A stretch of 64,000 bases of DNA, from assembly GCF_002743055.1 (NCBI RefSeq), contig NZ_PDYM01000003.1, forward strand, positions 62,001 to 126,000, read 5' to 3'. The notes under the pieces are model-generated. The model saw only the letters and a program-made list of their open reading frames with translations. It was not told the origin of the DNA and searched no databases. The first letter of the stretch is position 1. Each line of letters starts with the position of its first letter. The stretch is from Sporosarcina sp. P13. GTDB lineage: Bacteria; Bacillota; Bacilli; Bacillales_A; Planococcaceae. The position numbers and the translations under genes were made by a program. Positions 51,620-60,863 of this stretch are shown here, one piece after another.

Positions 51620-53311
51620 ATGATATATTTCATCATTCCATTAATTATTGTTATTGCCTTAACAGTAATGGCATTTCTTTCTAGGAAAAAGCATTTAGAA
51701 GAGATCAATAAGATGGAACAAGAGAAATTACAAATTCAAAATAAACCAATATTTGAAGAAATGATGAAGGTAAAGCAGTTGAACATGACAGGCGAAACGG
51801 AAGATATGTTCGAGAGATGGCGCAACACTTGGACAGAAGTAATGGACGAACGCTTGCCGAAGGTAGATTTGCTTTTACTGGATGCAGAGAGTCAAGTCGA
51901 TCGTTTCCGCTTTAAAAAAGCGACAGAGACGCAGAAACAAATTGTAGATATCATAACGCAATGCGAGAGAGACATGCGTGAACTTCTACAAGAACTAAAT
52001 GAGTTAATTGGAAGCGAAGAGAAAAATCGTGTCGAAATTGAGACGATTAAAGAGACTCACCGCGCAGCGCGAAAAAGAATTTTAGCTCATCAGTACTCAT
52101 TTGGACCTGCTGTAGAACCATTAGAGAAGGTATGGGAAGCATTCAATCCAAGATTTGAGCAATATGATGCGTTGATTGAAAGTGGGAATTATTTGCAAGC
52201 GCGTGAAATCGTGATTACATTGGCGGATAAAGAAGAACATTTTTCTTATCTACTTGAAGAAATTCCTGCTTTACTAACGGAGCTACAATCGAAAATACCA
52301 GCTGCTTTGCGTGAATTACGTAAAGGTATTATCGAAATGGAAGGGCAAGCCTATTATTTAGGTCATCTGAAGTTACCTGCTCGTTTTGATAAAATTGAGC
52401 AGCAACTTGTTAATCTTCGTCAACTTCTTGCACGTCTAGAGGTAGAAGAAGTTGCGCATGATGTGGAAGAAATCCATGATGAAATCGAGTCATTCTATGA
52501 TGTGCTTGAAGAAGAAGTGAGTTCTCGTCATTATGTAGAGGAACATTGGGAGCCTACGCTAGATCTTTTTGAAGAGCTTCAATATTCGATACAAGATACG
52601 ATCGAAGAATTAAAGTTTGTTCAGCAAAGTTATCGTCTGGATGAAGAAGAATCCCAAATACCTCATTACGGTATGCAGAAGTTGAACGCGTTGGCGAAAC
52701 GAGTGGAAGAATATATCGATCGTCAAGAACGTCATGAATCTGCTTACTCGGAACGACAGATTGAGCTACAGGGAATAACTGAAGAGTTAGATGAGATTGC
52801 GGAAGAGCAAACGAAATTTAGCAATCGTATAAAAAATCTTCGAATTGATGAAAATATGGTTCGTTCTCGTTTGGTCGCTCTTGCACAGCAACTTCATATT
52901 GCGGATCGCAACTTGCATCGTGCCAATATTCCAGGTGTACCTGATGATATGGAAATTCAGCTGGAAGAAGCGGATGAACAGATCTTTATTGTCAAACAAA
53001 GCTTGGAAGAAGTTCCACTTAATATGGCATTAGTTGAATCATATGTTCAAAAAGCTGCTGCTGTTGTTGAAGATGTTTGTGATAAAGCGGACGATATGGT
53101 CGAAAATGCGTTGCTCGTTGAACGCATAATCCAGTATGGAAACCGTTACCGGGCATCTCATCCGCATGTACATGAAAAATTGTTGCAGGCGGAAGAGTCG
53201 TTCATGCAATATCGTTACTTAAGAGCATTAGAAGAAGCAGCTACTGCGGTAGAAGAAGTAGAACCGGGTGCCATGAAGAAAATTCAAAGTACACTTCAAC
53301 AGAAAGTATAA
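51620..53311 (+). CDS. ezrA: Septation ring formation regulator EzrA
   Basis: A 563-residue protein: one N-terminal membrane helix (FIIPLIIVIALTVMAFL), then a cytoplasmic series of spectrin-like helical repeats. The C-terminal QNR-type patch is recognisable in IQYGNRYRASHPHVHEKLLQ. It binds FtsZ and prevents extra rings at the poles while aiding divisome assembly. The start follows AGGGGGATC at a rather long spacing. ezrA-nifZ-thiI order matches B. subtilis. Confidence 0.95.
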   Translation: MIYFIIPLIIVIALTVMAFLSRKKHLEEINKMEQEKLQIQNKPIFEEMMKVKQLNMTGETEDMFERWRNTWTEVMDERLPKVDLLLLDAESQVDRFRFKKATETQKQIVDIITQCERDMRELLQELNELIGSEEKNRVEIETIKETHRAARKRILAHQYSFGPAVEPLEKVWEAFNPRFEQYDALIESGNYLQAREIVITLADKEEHFSYLLEEIPALLTELQSKIPAALRELRKGIIEMEGQAYYLGHLKLPARFDKIEQQLVNLRQLLARLEVEEVAHDVEEIHDEIESFYDVLEEEVSSRHYVEEHWEPTLDLFEELQYSIQDTIEELKFVQQSYRLDEEESQIPHYGMQKLNALAKRVEEYIDRQERHESAYSERQIELQGITEELDEIAEEQTKFSNRIKNLRIDENMVRSRLVALAQQLHIADRNLHRANIPGVPDDMEIQLEEADEQIFIVKQSLEEVPLNMALVESYVQKAAAVVEDVCDKADDMVENALLVERIIQYGNRYRASHPHVHEKLLQAEESFMQYRYLRALEEAATAVEEVEPGAMKKIQSTLQQKV

Positions 53312-53332
53312 AGATATTCCCACAAAGCCACC

Positions 53333-53354
53333 GGATTGACCGGTGGCTTTGTTT
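53333..53354 (+). terminator. Terminator after ezrA
   Basis: CAAAGCCACCGG pairs with CCGGTGGCTTTG, followed by TTT. Confidence 0.85.
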
Positions 53355-53387
53355 CGCTCATTCTTATAGAAAAGGAAGGATTACCTC

Positions 53388-54521
53388 ATGTATTTTGATC
53401 ATAGTGCAACAACTAAAACAGATGAACGCGTCCTTCACACCTTTATGGAAGTCTCCACTACATACTTTTCCAACCCTGCATCGTTACATGCGGCGGGAAA
53501 GCAAGCTGAAAAATTATTGGAAAAGGCACGTTCGCAAGTACTCGCTACACTTGGCCTAGAATTGACAGAAGGTGTCTTTACGTCAGGAGGGACGGAAGCA
53601 AATAATCTTGCTATTTTAGGTTATGTTTATGCCAATCAACATAAAGGACGTCATTTACTAACGACTGCAGTTGAGCATCCTTCGGTTCTTCACGCATTTA
53701 AGTATCTTGAAACACAAAATTTTACGGTCGATTATTTAACTGTAGATTCTGAAGGTAGAATTTCATTGGCTGAACTTCAATCGTTCTTGCGTCCAGATAC
53801 GCTACTAGTGAGCATAATGCATGTAAACAATGAGATAGGCACCATTCAGCCGATTGCAGAATGTGCAAAAATCATTCATAGTCAATCGCGTGCGGTCTTA
53901 CATTCGGATTGCGTGCAAAGTTTTGGCAAGATAAAGCTTGATGACGAGCAAAACTGTCCAGACTTAGTTACATTATCAGGACATAAAATTTATGGAGTTA
54001 AAGGTAGTGGATTTTTAGCGTACCGTAAAAATATACGACTACATGCTATTTCATATGGTGGCGGCCAAGAAAAGAATCTGCGCAATGGAACAGTCTCTGT
54101 ACCGCATGCGGCTGCTTTAGCTAAAGCAGCTCGACTGCAAGTGGAAGAAGCTAACATACAGCAATTTCAGCAATGGCGGGATGAGTTAGTGCAGTTTTTT
54201 TCAGGAATAGAGGATTGTTTAGTATTAGCGCCTCAGGCGAGCGCACCTTATATAGTAACTGTTGCTTTTCGTCATGTGACAGGTGAAGTAGTCGTCAATT
54301 TTTTACAGGAGCGGGGCATTTTTGTTTCTACGTCCAGTGCGTGTTCTTCGAAAAAGTCAGGCGTAAGTCATGTGATTGAAGCGATTCGACTGCCGAAGGA
54401 TTTTGAAAAGGGTGTTATTCGTATAAGTTTTGGTAAAGACCAAACAACCGATGAGATTCATCAATTGAAGAAAGCTGTCCATCAATTCATGCAGCTATTG
54501 AAAAGGGGAATTCGAAAATGA
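53388..54521 (+). CDS. nifZ: Cysteine desulfurase (NifS/IscS-like) dedicated to ThiI
   Basis: A 377-residue PLP enzyme. It begins MYFDHSATTKTDERVL, has the GGTEANNLAI stretch, the PLP lysine in LSGHKIYGVKGSGF and the active cysteine in STSSACSSKKSG. It releases sulfur from cysteine as a persulfide. It overlaps thiI by 4 bp, which points to sulfur delivery for 4-thiouridine in tRNA, as shown for NifZ in B. subtilis. The start follows GGAAGGA. Confidence 0.94.
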   Translation: MYFDHSATTKTDERVLHTFMEVSTTYFSNPASLHAAGKQAEKLLEKARSQVLATLGLELTEGVFTSGGTEANNLAILGYVYANQHKGRHLLTTAVEHPSVLHAFKYLETQNFTVDYLTVDSEGRISLAELQSFLRPDTLLVSIMHVNNEIGTIQPIAECAKIIHSQSRAVLHSDCVQSFGKIKLDDEQNCPDLVTLSGHKIYGVKGSGFLAYRKNIRLHAISYGGGQEKNLRNGTVSVPHAAALAKAARLQVEEANIQQFQQWRDELVQFFSGIEDCLVLAPQASAPYIVTVAFRHVTGEVVVNFLQERGIFVSTSSACSSKKSGVSHVIEAIRLPKDFEKGVIRISFGKDQTTDEIHQLKKAVHQFMQLLKRGIRK

Positions 54522-55720
54522 ACTGGAATACCATTTTAATTAGATATGGTGAAATGTCTTTAAAAGGGAAAAATAAAAGTAAATTCGTACGGAAATTGAA
54601 AGAAAATATAAAGGTTGCATTGTCTGAACTTACAACACTAAAAATGCGTGCAGAAAGAGACCGGATGTTTGTCTATACAGAACGATTAGAAGAATTAGAT
54701 CGCGCGATTGAAATATTGCCGACGGTTTTTGGTATTCAATCCTTCAGCCCAATCGCTATTTGTGAACCCACGCTTGAAGCGATTAAAGAAACTTCACTCA
54801 AGGTACTGGGTAAAACAGAAACAGAAGGTAAAACGTTTAAAGTAGATGTCAAGCGGACAAATAAATCTTTCCCACTCGATACAGGTGAACTACAGCAAGA
54901 ATTAGGTGGTCATGTTTTACGTGCATTTCCAAATTTAATTGTGAAAATGAAAAAACCCGAAATTTTATTGTATGTAGAGATCCAGCGTGAAGCCGCTTAT
55001 ATTTCATCTCATACGTTTAAAGGTGCTGGAGGCATGCCGGTTGGCTCTAATGGACATTCACTTCTACTGCTTTCTGGAGGAATCGACAGCCCAGTTGCAG
55101 GTTATCAGATGATGAAGCGTGGTGTGGCCTTCGATGCGATTCATTTTGCCAGTCCACCCTTTACAAGCGATTTGGCATTACAAAAAGTAGAAGATATCGT
55201 TAGACAATTGACGAAATTCGGCTCAACAATTCGTTTGCATATCATTCCTTTCACACAATTACAACAGGCGATCATCAAACAAGTACCAAGTAATTTAACG
55301 ATGACTACGACGAGACGAATGATGATGAAAATAGCAGATCGAGTACGGGAAGAGACAGGTGCGCTCGGACTTATCACTGGTGAAAGTATGGGACAAGTAG
55401 CGAGCCAAACGTTAGAAAGTTTGACGACTATTAATGAAGTAACGTCCACTCCAGTGCTCCGTCCACTGATTGCGATGGATAAATTGGATATCATTCAAAT
55501 TGCAGAAAAAATTGAAACATATGAGATCTCCATTCGTCCTTTTGAGGATTGTTGTACTGTTTTTACGCCCCCAAGCTCTAAAACGAAGCCGCAACTAGAG
55601 AAAGTACGTTATTACGAAAGCTTCGAAAGTTTTGACGAGATGGTCGAAGAGGCTGTGAGTAACCGTACGACCGTTATTCCGAGCCAGAATAAAGAAGAAG
55701 CATTCGATGATTTGCTCTAA
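54518..55720 (+). CDS. thiI: tRNA 4-thiouridine synthase ThiI
   Basis: A 400-residue protein. The N-terminal ferredoxin-like and THUMP domains (1-165, IRYGEMSLKGKNKSKFVRKL) bind tRNA, and the PP-loop is LLLSGGIDSPVAGYQMMKRG (about 185-204). It ends before any rhodanese domain, as in Bacillus enzymes that work without one. It makes s4U8 and may feed thiazole synthesis. It is translationally coupled to nifZ. Confidence 0.96.
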   Translation: MNWNTILIRYGEMSLKGKNKSKFVRKLKENIKVALSELTTLKMRAERDRMFVYTERLEELDRAIEILPTVFGIQSFSPIAICEPTLEAIKETSLKVLGKTETEGKTFKVDVKRTNKSFPLDTGELQQELGGHVLRAFPNLIVKMKKPEILLYVEIQREAAYISSHTFKGAGGMPVGSNGHSLLLLSGGIDSPVAGYQMMKRGVAFDAIHFASPPFTSDLALQKVEDIVRQLTKFGSTIRLHIIPFTQLQQAIIKQVPSNLTMTTTRRMMMKIADRVREETGALGLITGESMGQVASQTLESLTTINEVTSTPVLRPLIAMDKLDIIQIAEKIETYEISIRPFEDCCTVFTPPSSKTKPQLEKVRYYESFESFDEMVEEAVSNRTTVIPSQNKEEAFDDLL

Positions 55721-55746
55721 AGAAAATATTTCCTATCACATCTCCT

Positions 55747-55775
55747 GCATGATTTTTTGAAAAGTGACCATTCTA
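55747..55775 (+). promoter_or_regulatory. Sigma-G promoter of the spore protein gene
   Basis: GCATG (55747-55751), 17 bp, then CATTCTA (55769-55775) fit the sigma-G consensus GHATR-N17-18-CATWHTA at all positions, 22 bp before the start codon. Confidence 0.8.
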
Positions 55776-55797
55776 TAGTCACAAGGAGGTGAGAGAC

Positions 55798-56004
55798 ATG
55801 CCAAACAACAACAGCAACTCAAACCAGCTTCTAGTTCCAGGAGTACAACAAGCGCTTAACCAGATGAAAGAAGAAATTGCTTCTGAATTCGGTGTACAGC
55901 TTGGACCAGACTCCACATCGCGTGCCAACGGATCCGTCGGCGGAGAAATCACAAAGCGATTAGTGCGTCAGGCTCAACAACAAATGAACGGTTACACAAA
56001 GTAA
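55798..56004 (+). CDS. Alpha/beta-type small acid-soluble spore protein
   Basis: A 68-residue SASP (SspA/SspB class), the DNA-binding protein that protects forespore [23 protein letters not shown], then [20 protein letters not shown] and [13 protein letters not shown] cover both conserved motifs and the GPR protease cleavage site (EIASEFGV). The ATG follows AAGGAGGTGAGAG. The sigma-G promoter upstream and the sspA-like location after thiI agree. This shows that the organism forms or descends from endospore formers. Confidence 0.98.
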   Translation: MPNNNSNSNQLLVPGVQQALNQMKEEIASEFGVQLGPDSTSRANGSVGGEITKRLVRQAQQQMNGYTK

Positions 56005-56015
56005 GTCGTAGTAAA

Positions 56016-56049
56016 AACGTCCGTCCTGCATATGCAGGACGGTCTTTTT
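56016..56049 (+). terminator. Terminator after the spore protein gene
   Basis: CCGTCCTGCAT pairs with ATGCAGGACGG, followed by TCTTTTTA. Confidence 0.9.
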
Positions 56050-56174
56050 AGTATGTTTGGAATGATGAAAGTTATGCATTGCTTAACAGTATAATAAAAG
56101 AAGAATACATAAAATTTTGAAATTTTCTCCATGTATTTGTATACTTATATTATTATGTAAAAGGGGGAATGAAA

Positions 56175-57755
56175 ATGAACCGTGAAGAACTACTAGCTCC
56201 AGAACGCTACAACATCGTATCAGAATTTGAAAAGTATGCTACAGGTGACAATAGAAAAGCGCTGATCTATGTAGATTCAGATAATCAGCAGCAAGAAGTA
56301 ACCTACGACGAACTCATTCAAGCGGCGAACCGCACAGCAAATGTATTAACCGCGAATGGTTTGAAAAAAGGCGATGTAGTTTTAGTCATGGTGCCGCGTA
56401 TGATTGAGGCGTACGTATCATATATCGGCGCGCTTAAAGCTGGGCTTGTCGTTATACCTAGTTCAGAAATGTTGCGTTCCTCCGATATTGAATACCGAAT
56501 TGAACATAGCGATGCAAAAGCGATTATTGCGTTTGATGCATTTACTGATCAGTTGGAACACGTAGGTAATCTAGATAGAGTAACTGTCTATATTATCGGA
56601 AAAGCAAAAAAGGGAGAGGTCTCATTATCTGAACAAGAGAAAACTGCCTCTTCTGAATTTGCGGTTTGTGACACGGTAAGCGGCGATACAGCCTTTTTAT
56701 CGTATACATCCGGAACGACAGGTAAACCAAAGGGTGTCGTTCACACACATGGTTGGGGTTACGCTCACTTACGCACGACCGCGCCTAATTGGCTTGGCAT
56801 CGAAGAAAAAGATATTGTCTGGGCTACCGCAGCACCTGGATGGCAAAAGTGGATTTGGACGCCATTTTTATCTGTGTTAGGAAGTGGCGCTACTGGGTTT
56901 GTCTATAATGGTAAATTTCATGTAGATAAATATTTGAAGTTTTTAGATCAGTACAACGTAAATGTGTTGTGCTGTACTCCGACAGAATACCGCTTTATGG
57001 CGAAAGCTGAAAAGATTTCGGATTATTCACTTTCATCCCTAAAAAGTGCTGTATCAGCGGGAGAACCTTTAAACCGTGAAGTCATTGATATTTTCAATAA
57101 GCAATTTTCTCTTAATGTTCGTGATGGCTACGGTCAGACCGAAAATACATTACTCGTCGGGACAATGATTGGAATGGAAGCAAGACCCGGTTCGATGGGT
57201 AAGCCGACGCCGGGTAATATCGTAGACGTTATTACGATAGATGGAAAAATCGCCGAGGTCGGTGAAGTGGGCGATATTGCGGTCCATAAATCCACTCCTG
57301 CGTTATTTCAGGAGTATTTAAATGATCCGGAACGTACGAAAATGCAATTCAGAGGCGATTACTATATTACAGGCGACCGTGCGAAAAAAGATGAAGAAGG
57401 ATATTTCTGGTTTGAAGGTCGGGGCGATGATATTATTATCAGCTCCGGCTATACAATCGGACCATTTGAAGTGGAAGATGCACTTATTAAGCACCCGGCT
57501 GTTCGAGAGTGTGCGGTAGTTGCAAGCCCGGATCCAGAACGTGGAAATATAGTAAAAGCATTTGTTGTGTTGCGTGACCAAGAGCCAGAACAACCAGAAC
57601 ATCTCATTAAAGAGCTTCAAAATCATGTGAAAGAATTGACGGCGCCTTATAAGTATCCGCGAAAAATTGAGTTTTTAGACGAGTTACCAAAAACTACTTC
57701 TGGAAAAATCATGCGTGTGGAATTACGTAAAACAGAACAAAATTCACGAGCCTAA
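56175..57755 (+). CDS. ytcI: AMP-forming acyl-CoA synthetase (YtcI-like, acetyl-CoA synthetase superfamily)
   Basis: A 526-residue adenylating enzyme. The ATP loop is YTSGTTGKPKGVVHTHGW, then YGQTENTLLVG, YYITGDRAKKDEEGYFWF, and the catalytic lysine in KTTSGKIMRVEL. It is most like the medium/branched short-chain acyl-CoA synthetases; it is shorter than classic acetyl-CoA synthetase (about 570-650). The ATG at 56175 has GGGGGAA at good spacing; the ATG at 56169 is too close. It is the only such enzyme in the window and so a possible AcuA target, which is inference. Confidence 0.9.
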   Translation: MNREELLAPERYNIVSEFEKYATGDNRKALIYVDSDNQQQEVTYDELIQAANRTANVLTANGLKKGDVVLVMVPRMIEAYVSYIGALKAGLVVIPSSEMLRSSDIEYRIEHSDAKAIIAFDAFTDQLEHVGNLDRVTVYIIGKAKKGEVSLSEQEKTASSEFAVCDTVSGDTAFLSYTSGTTGKPKGVVHTHGWGYAHLRTTAPNWLGIEEKDIVWATAAPGWQKWIWTPFLSVLGSGATGFVYNGKFHVDKYLKFLDQYNVNVLCCTPTEYRFMAKAEKISDYSLSSLKSAVSAGEPLNREVIDIFNKQFSLNVRDGYGQTENTLLVGTMIGMEARPGSMGKPTPGNIVDVITIDGKIAEVGEVGDIAVHKSTPALFQEYLNDPERTKMQFRGDYYITGDRAKKDEEGYFWFEGRGDDIIISSGYTIGPFEVEDALIKHPAVRECAVVASPDPERGNIVKAFVVLRDQEPEQPEHLIKELQNHVKELTAPYKYPRKIEFLDELPKTTSGKIMRVELRKTEQNSRA

Positions 57756-57756
57756 T

Positions 57757-57805
57757 AAAAAAGGGCTGTCCGCACGTCAATTGATTCGACAATTGGACAG
57801 TCCTT
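57757..57805. terminator. Bidirectional terminator between ytcI and NAD kinase gene
   Basis: GGGCTGTCC...CAATTG-type arms pair with the CAATTGGACAGTCC side. T runs on both strands (AAAAAA at 57757-57762; CCTTGTCCTT after). Confidence 0.78.
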
Positions 57806-57823
57806 GTCCTTGTTATTGTAACA

Positions 57824-58624
57824 TCAGAAGAATGTACGCTGAACTTTTTCAAAGAAAGAGTTATCCGTTAGTTTTGCTGTGCGAATGACTCTTTTGCTAA
57901 GGACGGCTTCTACCTTTTTCACTTGGTTGACACTGATTGCTTCATTGTCGGCTGCAGTTGAAGGGAATTCATTACCTTCTGGTGTGATGGTTAGCGTTAG
58001 CTTTCGATTGCCACTTAAAATAAAGGATGTCCCAAGTGTGCGGTAGCGATTATTATTAACGGATGCTAGTTCTGATACTTGGAAACAAGGAAGTAGTGGA
58101 TCGATTACAGCTCCACGTACCGATTTATTGTAGGCGGTACTCCCAGTTGGTGTGGAAATAATTAGTCCATCACCCAAAAATGTTTCGAATAGTAAGTCAT
58201 CAATGTATATGTCCATAACGATTGTACGGATTATAGCAGAACGAATACTAAATTCATTTAAGCAATAGAATGGTTTGTGCTGATTGATGGTAACTTCAAG
58301 TAATGGATAATGGCGTTCTTCAAGATTTTCTTGTCTCAATGCGTGGATCAAGGTACTGATTTCATCGTATTTGAAATCGCAGTATACACCATGCGCTCCT
58401 TTTACTGAAAGACCGAGATACGTACAATCTTGACGGAAATTTGTTTTACGGACTGCTTGAAGGAACGTACCGTCACTGCCAATACTGATGACGAGGTTCG
58501 CCTTCGTATGATCAGTTGTTAGCAAAAAACCCTCATTTATTAGTGTTTTTTCAACGTACGTTTTTTTATGCAGTGTGTCTTCATCGAGCTTACTAAATAA
58601 AAAAATAGTGTATTGTGCAGTCAT
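57824..58624 (-). CDS. nadF: NAD kinase (NadF/PpnK type)
   Basis: A 266-residue ATP/polyphosphate-NAD kinase that makes NADP. NEFSIRS and STPTGSTAYNKSVRGAV are diagnostic. The usual GGDG nucleotide motif reads GSDGTFLQAV, a Gly-to-Ser change at the second position. The start follows AAAGGAGACG. It is divergent from sppA as in B. subtilis ytdI/yteI. The enzyme is probably active, since the Asp is kept, but the change deserves a check. Confidence 0.93.
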   Translation of the reverse strand: MTAQYTIFLFSKLDEDTLHKKTYVEKTLINEGFLLTTDHTKANLVISIGSDGTFLQAVRKTNFRQDCTYLGLSVKGAHGVYCDFKYDEISTLIHALRQENLEERHYPLLEVTINQHKPFYCLNEFSIRSAIIRTIVMDIYIDDLLFETFLGDGLIISTPTGSTAYNKSVRGAVIDPLLPCFQVSELASVNNNRYRTLGTSFILSGNRKLTLTITPEGNEFPSTAADNEAISVNQVKKVEAVLSKRVIRTAKLTDNSFFEKVQRTFF

Positions 58625-58728
58625 AAAGATCGTCTCCTTTATAGATTAATAGGTTAATTGTAGCATGATTGAAACATTTGGACGATTATAAACGTATAGT
58701 AAGTGTGGACAAAGGAGGAGTTTTATTT

Positions 58729-59733
58729 ATGACAGCAAAAAGATGGATTGCAGTCGCTGTGGCGGCAACCTTGATTCTCGTGTCGGTTGGTGTCAATTCG
58801 ATGTCGTGGTTTTTTACAAGGGACTGGAATGTGATGCTCAATGAAATCACAGCCATCAATCAAGAGTTGCAAGAAACAGTAGTAGAGGAAGGTAGTGTGA
58901 ACGAACGAATAGCTGTAATGAAAGTAGACGGTGTCATTCAAGACACTGGTGCAGCTTCGGTTTTCAGTGGTGAAGAATATAATCACCAGCGTTTCATGGC
59001 GCAATTGGAGGAACTCAAAAATGATGAGACGGTGAAAGGGATTGTGCTTTCTGTTAACTCACCGGGTGGCGGTGTGTTGGAGTCGTCTGATATTTATGAT
59101 GCTATCATTGAAATTCAAGAAACGAAAGAAATTCCGATGTATGTTGCGATGGGTGGAATGGCTGCTTCAGGTGGTTATTATATTTCTGCTCCAGCAGAGA
59201 AGATTTTCGTGCATCCTGAAACGTTAACAGGTTCGATTGGTGTAATTATGCAATCAATTAACTTTGGTAAACTAGCAGAAAAACATGGTGTAGATTTTCC
59301 GACGATTAAATCGGGACCTTATAAAGATATAATGAGCAGTACGCGTGAAATGAAGCCAGAAGAACGAGCGATGCTTCAGGAAATGATCGATGATTCATAT
59401 AAGCGCTTCGTAGACATTATCGTAGAGGGGCGTGGTATGCCGGAAGCGGACGTCCGAAAAGTTGCGGACGGTCGTGTGATGAATGGCCGACAAGCAATTG
59501 AGGTGGGCCTAGCAGATGACTACGGTAAAGTACCTACAGTTATCGCTGCGATGAAAGAAGATTATCATCTAGAAAAAGCAGAAGTCTTTGAATACGGAGC
59601 ACCAGATAGTTTCGCATCCCTTCTATCATTGAAGGCACACAACGCATTTGGTGGAGATATTGAATCTCAAATTTTGAAAAAGCTACTAACGGAAAATCAA
59701 GCACCTCGCATGATGTATTTATATGGTGAGTGA
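58729..59733 (+). CDS. sppA: Signal peptide peptidase SppA
   Basis: A 334-residue S49 membrane protease that degrades cleaved signal peptides. An N-terminal membrane anchor (AVAVAATLILVSVGVNSM) precedes VLSVNSPGGGVLESSD, the catalytic Ser in MGGMAASGGYYIS and the general-base Lys in IKSGPYKDIM. The ATG at 58729 follows AAAGGAGGAG; an open frame back to 58669 has no ribosome site. The RDD gene follows 17 bp downstream. Confidence 0.94.
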   Translation: MTAKRWIAVAVAATLILVSVGVNSMSWFFTRDWNVMLNEITAINQELQETVVEEGSVNERIAVMKVDGVIQDTGAASVFSGEEYNHQRFMAQLEELKNDETVKGIVLSVNSPGGGVLESSDIYDAIIEIQETKEIPMYVAMGGMAASGGYYISAPAEKIFVHPETLTGSIGVIMQSINFGKLAEKHGVDFPTIKSGPYKDIMSSTREMKPEERAMLQEMIDDSYKRFVDIIVEGRGMPEADVRKVADGRVMNGRQAIEVGLADDYGKVPTVIAAMKEDYHLEKAEVFEYGAPDSFASLLSLKAHNAFGGDIESQILKKLLTENQAPRMMYLYGE

Positions 59734-59750
59734 AAAGGAGGGACTCGATT

Positions 59751-60281
59751 ATGACGAATGAATCTGTAACTGTGCAGACAGCGCTTTTCGAACCGAAATA
59801 TGCGGGATTCTGGATTAGACTATGGGCGTTTTTAATAGACTTACTTATTGTCTCTGCGATCAGCGGCATTTTTGTTAAACCAATTTTCCGATTGGTAGAT
59901 GTAGCGATAACTAAACCTTCCTTTTTATTATTCAGTCCATATAAAGTGGTAGCGCTAGTGCTGTTAGTACTTTATTTTATCCTGATGACAAAATTGACAG
60001 GTCAGACAATAGGGAAAATGATTATGGGAATTCGTGTAGTAAAAATGAATGGACAGAAATTAACGTGGAGTTCCGTCATATTTAGAGAAGGTTTTGGCCG
60101 ATTTATATCGCAAATGTTATGGATTCCATACTTACTCGTACTATTCATGCCAAAAAAAATGGCGCTTCACGATGTGTTTGCGGATACAGTAGTAGTTCAT
60201 GAACGGTTATTCGAGCAAAAGAACGTGCAAGCGATCGCGCCTATTGAAGGCCCTCAGTTGCAAGAAGACCCTACGATTTAG
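59751..60281 (+). CDS. yteJ: RDD family membrane protein (YteJ/SppI-like)
   Basis: A 176-residue RDD protein: AGFWIRLWAFLIDLLIV opens the first helix with its Arg-Asp pair, then TGQTIGKMIMGIRVV and LHDVFADTVV follow. There are three to four membrane helices. In B. subtilis the equivalent gene, directly after sppA, encodes an inhibitor of SppA (SppI). The same order and tight spacing here suggest that function. The ATG at 59751 follows AAAGGAGGG. Confidence 0.88.
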   Translation: MTNESVTVQTALFEPKYAGFWIRLWAFLIDLLIVSAISGIFVKPIFRLVDVAITKPSFLLFSPYKVVALVLLVLYFILMTKLTGQTIGKMIMGIRVVKMNGQKLTWSSVIFREGFGRFISQMLWIPYLLVLFMPKKMALHDVFADTVVVHERLFEQKNVQAIAPIEGPQLQEDPTI

Positions 60282-60309
60282 TACACTAAGTTAAAAGGAG
60301 TGGTTAGTT

Positions 60310-60813
60310 ATGGTACAAGTAACATTCAAGAACAATCCGATTCATTTACAAGGCACAGAAGTGAAAGTCGGGGATGCAGCACCAAACTTCACAGTTCTTT
60401 CAAATGAATTGAAGCCGGTCACATTGGCCGATTCAAAAGGTAAGATTCGCTTAATCAGCGTCGTACCTTCAGTTGATACGGGCGTATGTTCTATCCAAAC
60501 AAAACGTTTTAACGATGAAGCTTCTTCTCTTGGAGACGATGTCGAAGTATTAACGATTTCTGCGGATCTTCCTTTTGCACAGGCGCGTTGGAAAGCAGAA
60601 GAAGGGGTAGAAAATTTACATTTATACTCTGATCACCGCGACCTATCATTCGGTACAGCTTTCGGAACGGCTATTGAAGAATTACGTTTGTTGACACGTT
60701 CGATTTTCGTAGTCGATCGTAATGACCAAGTGACATATGTGGAATATGTTAGTGAAGCAACCGACCATCCTGACTACGATGCTGCGATTAAAGCAGCTAA
60801 AGAATTAAATTAA
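60310..60813 (+). CDS. tpx: Thiol peroxidase Tpx, lacking the resolving cysteine
   Basis: A 167-residue peroxiredoxin. The peroxidatic site is PSVDTGVCSIQTKRF (Cys60), followed by ISADLPFAQARW and FGTAFG. In E. coli and B. subtilis Tpx, a resolving Cys follows ARW/SRF directly; here that position is Lys95, and the protein has no other cysteine. It should therefore act as a 1-Cys enzyme needing an external thiol. A GGAGT site precedes the ATG. Location before ytxK matches B. subtilis. Confidence 0.95.
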   Translation: MVQVTFKNNPIHLQGTEVKVGDAAPNFTVLSNELKPVTLADSKGKIRLISVVPSVDTGVCSIQTKRFNDEASSLGDDVEVLTISADLPFAQARWKAEEGVENLHLYSDHRDLSFGTAFGTAIEELRLLTRSIFVVDRNDQVTYVEYVSEATDHPDYDAAIKAAKELN

Positions 60814-60818
60814 ACGAC

Positions 60819-60849
60819 AACCCACCTGACAAGAGGTGGGTTTCTTCTT
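60819..60849 (+). terminator. Terminator or attenuating hairpin between tpx and ytxK
   Basis: AACCCACCT pairs with AGGTGGGTT, followed by TCTTCTT. The ytxK ribosome site follows at once, so some read-through is likely. Confidence 0.7.
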
Positions 60850-60863
60850 GGAGGAATAGTGAA

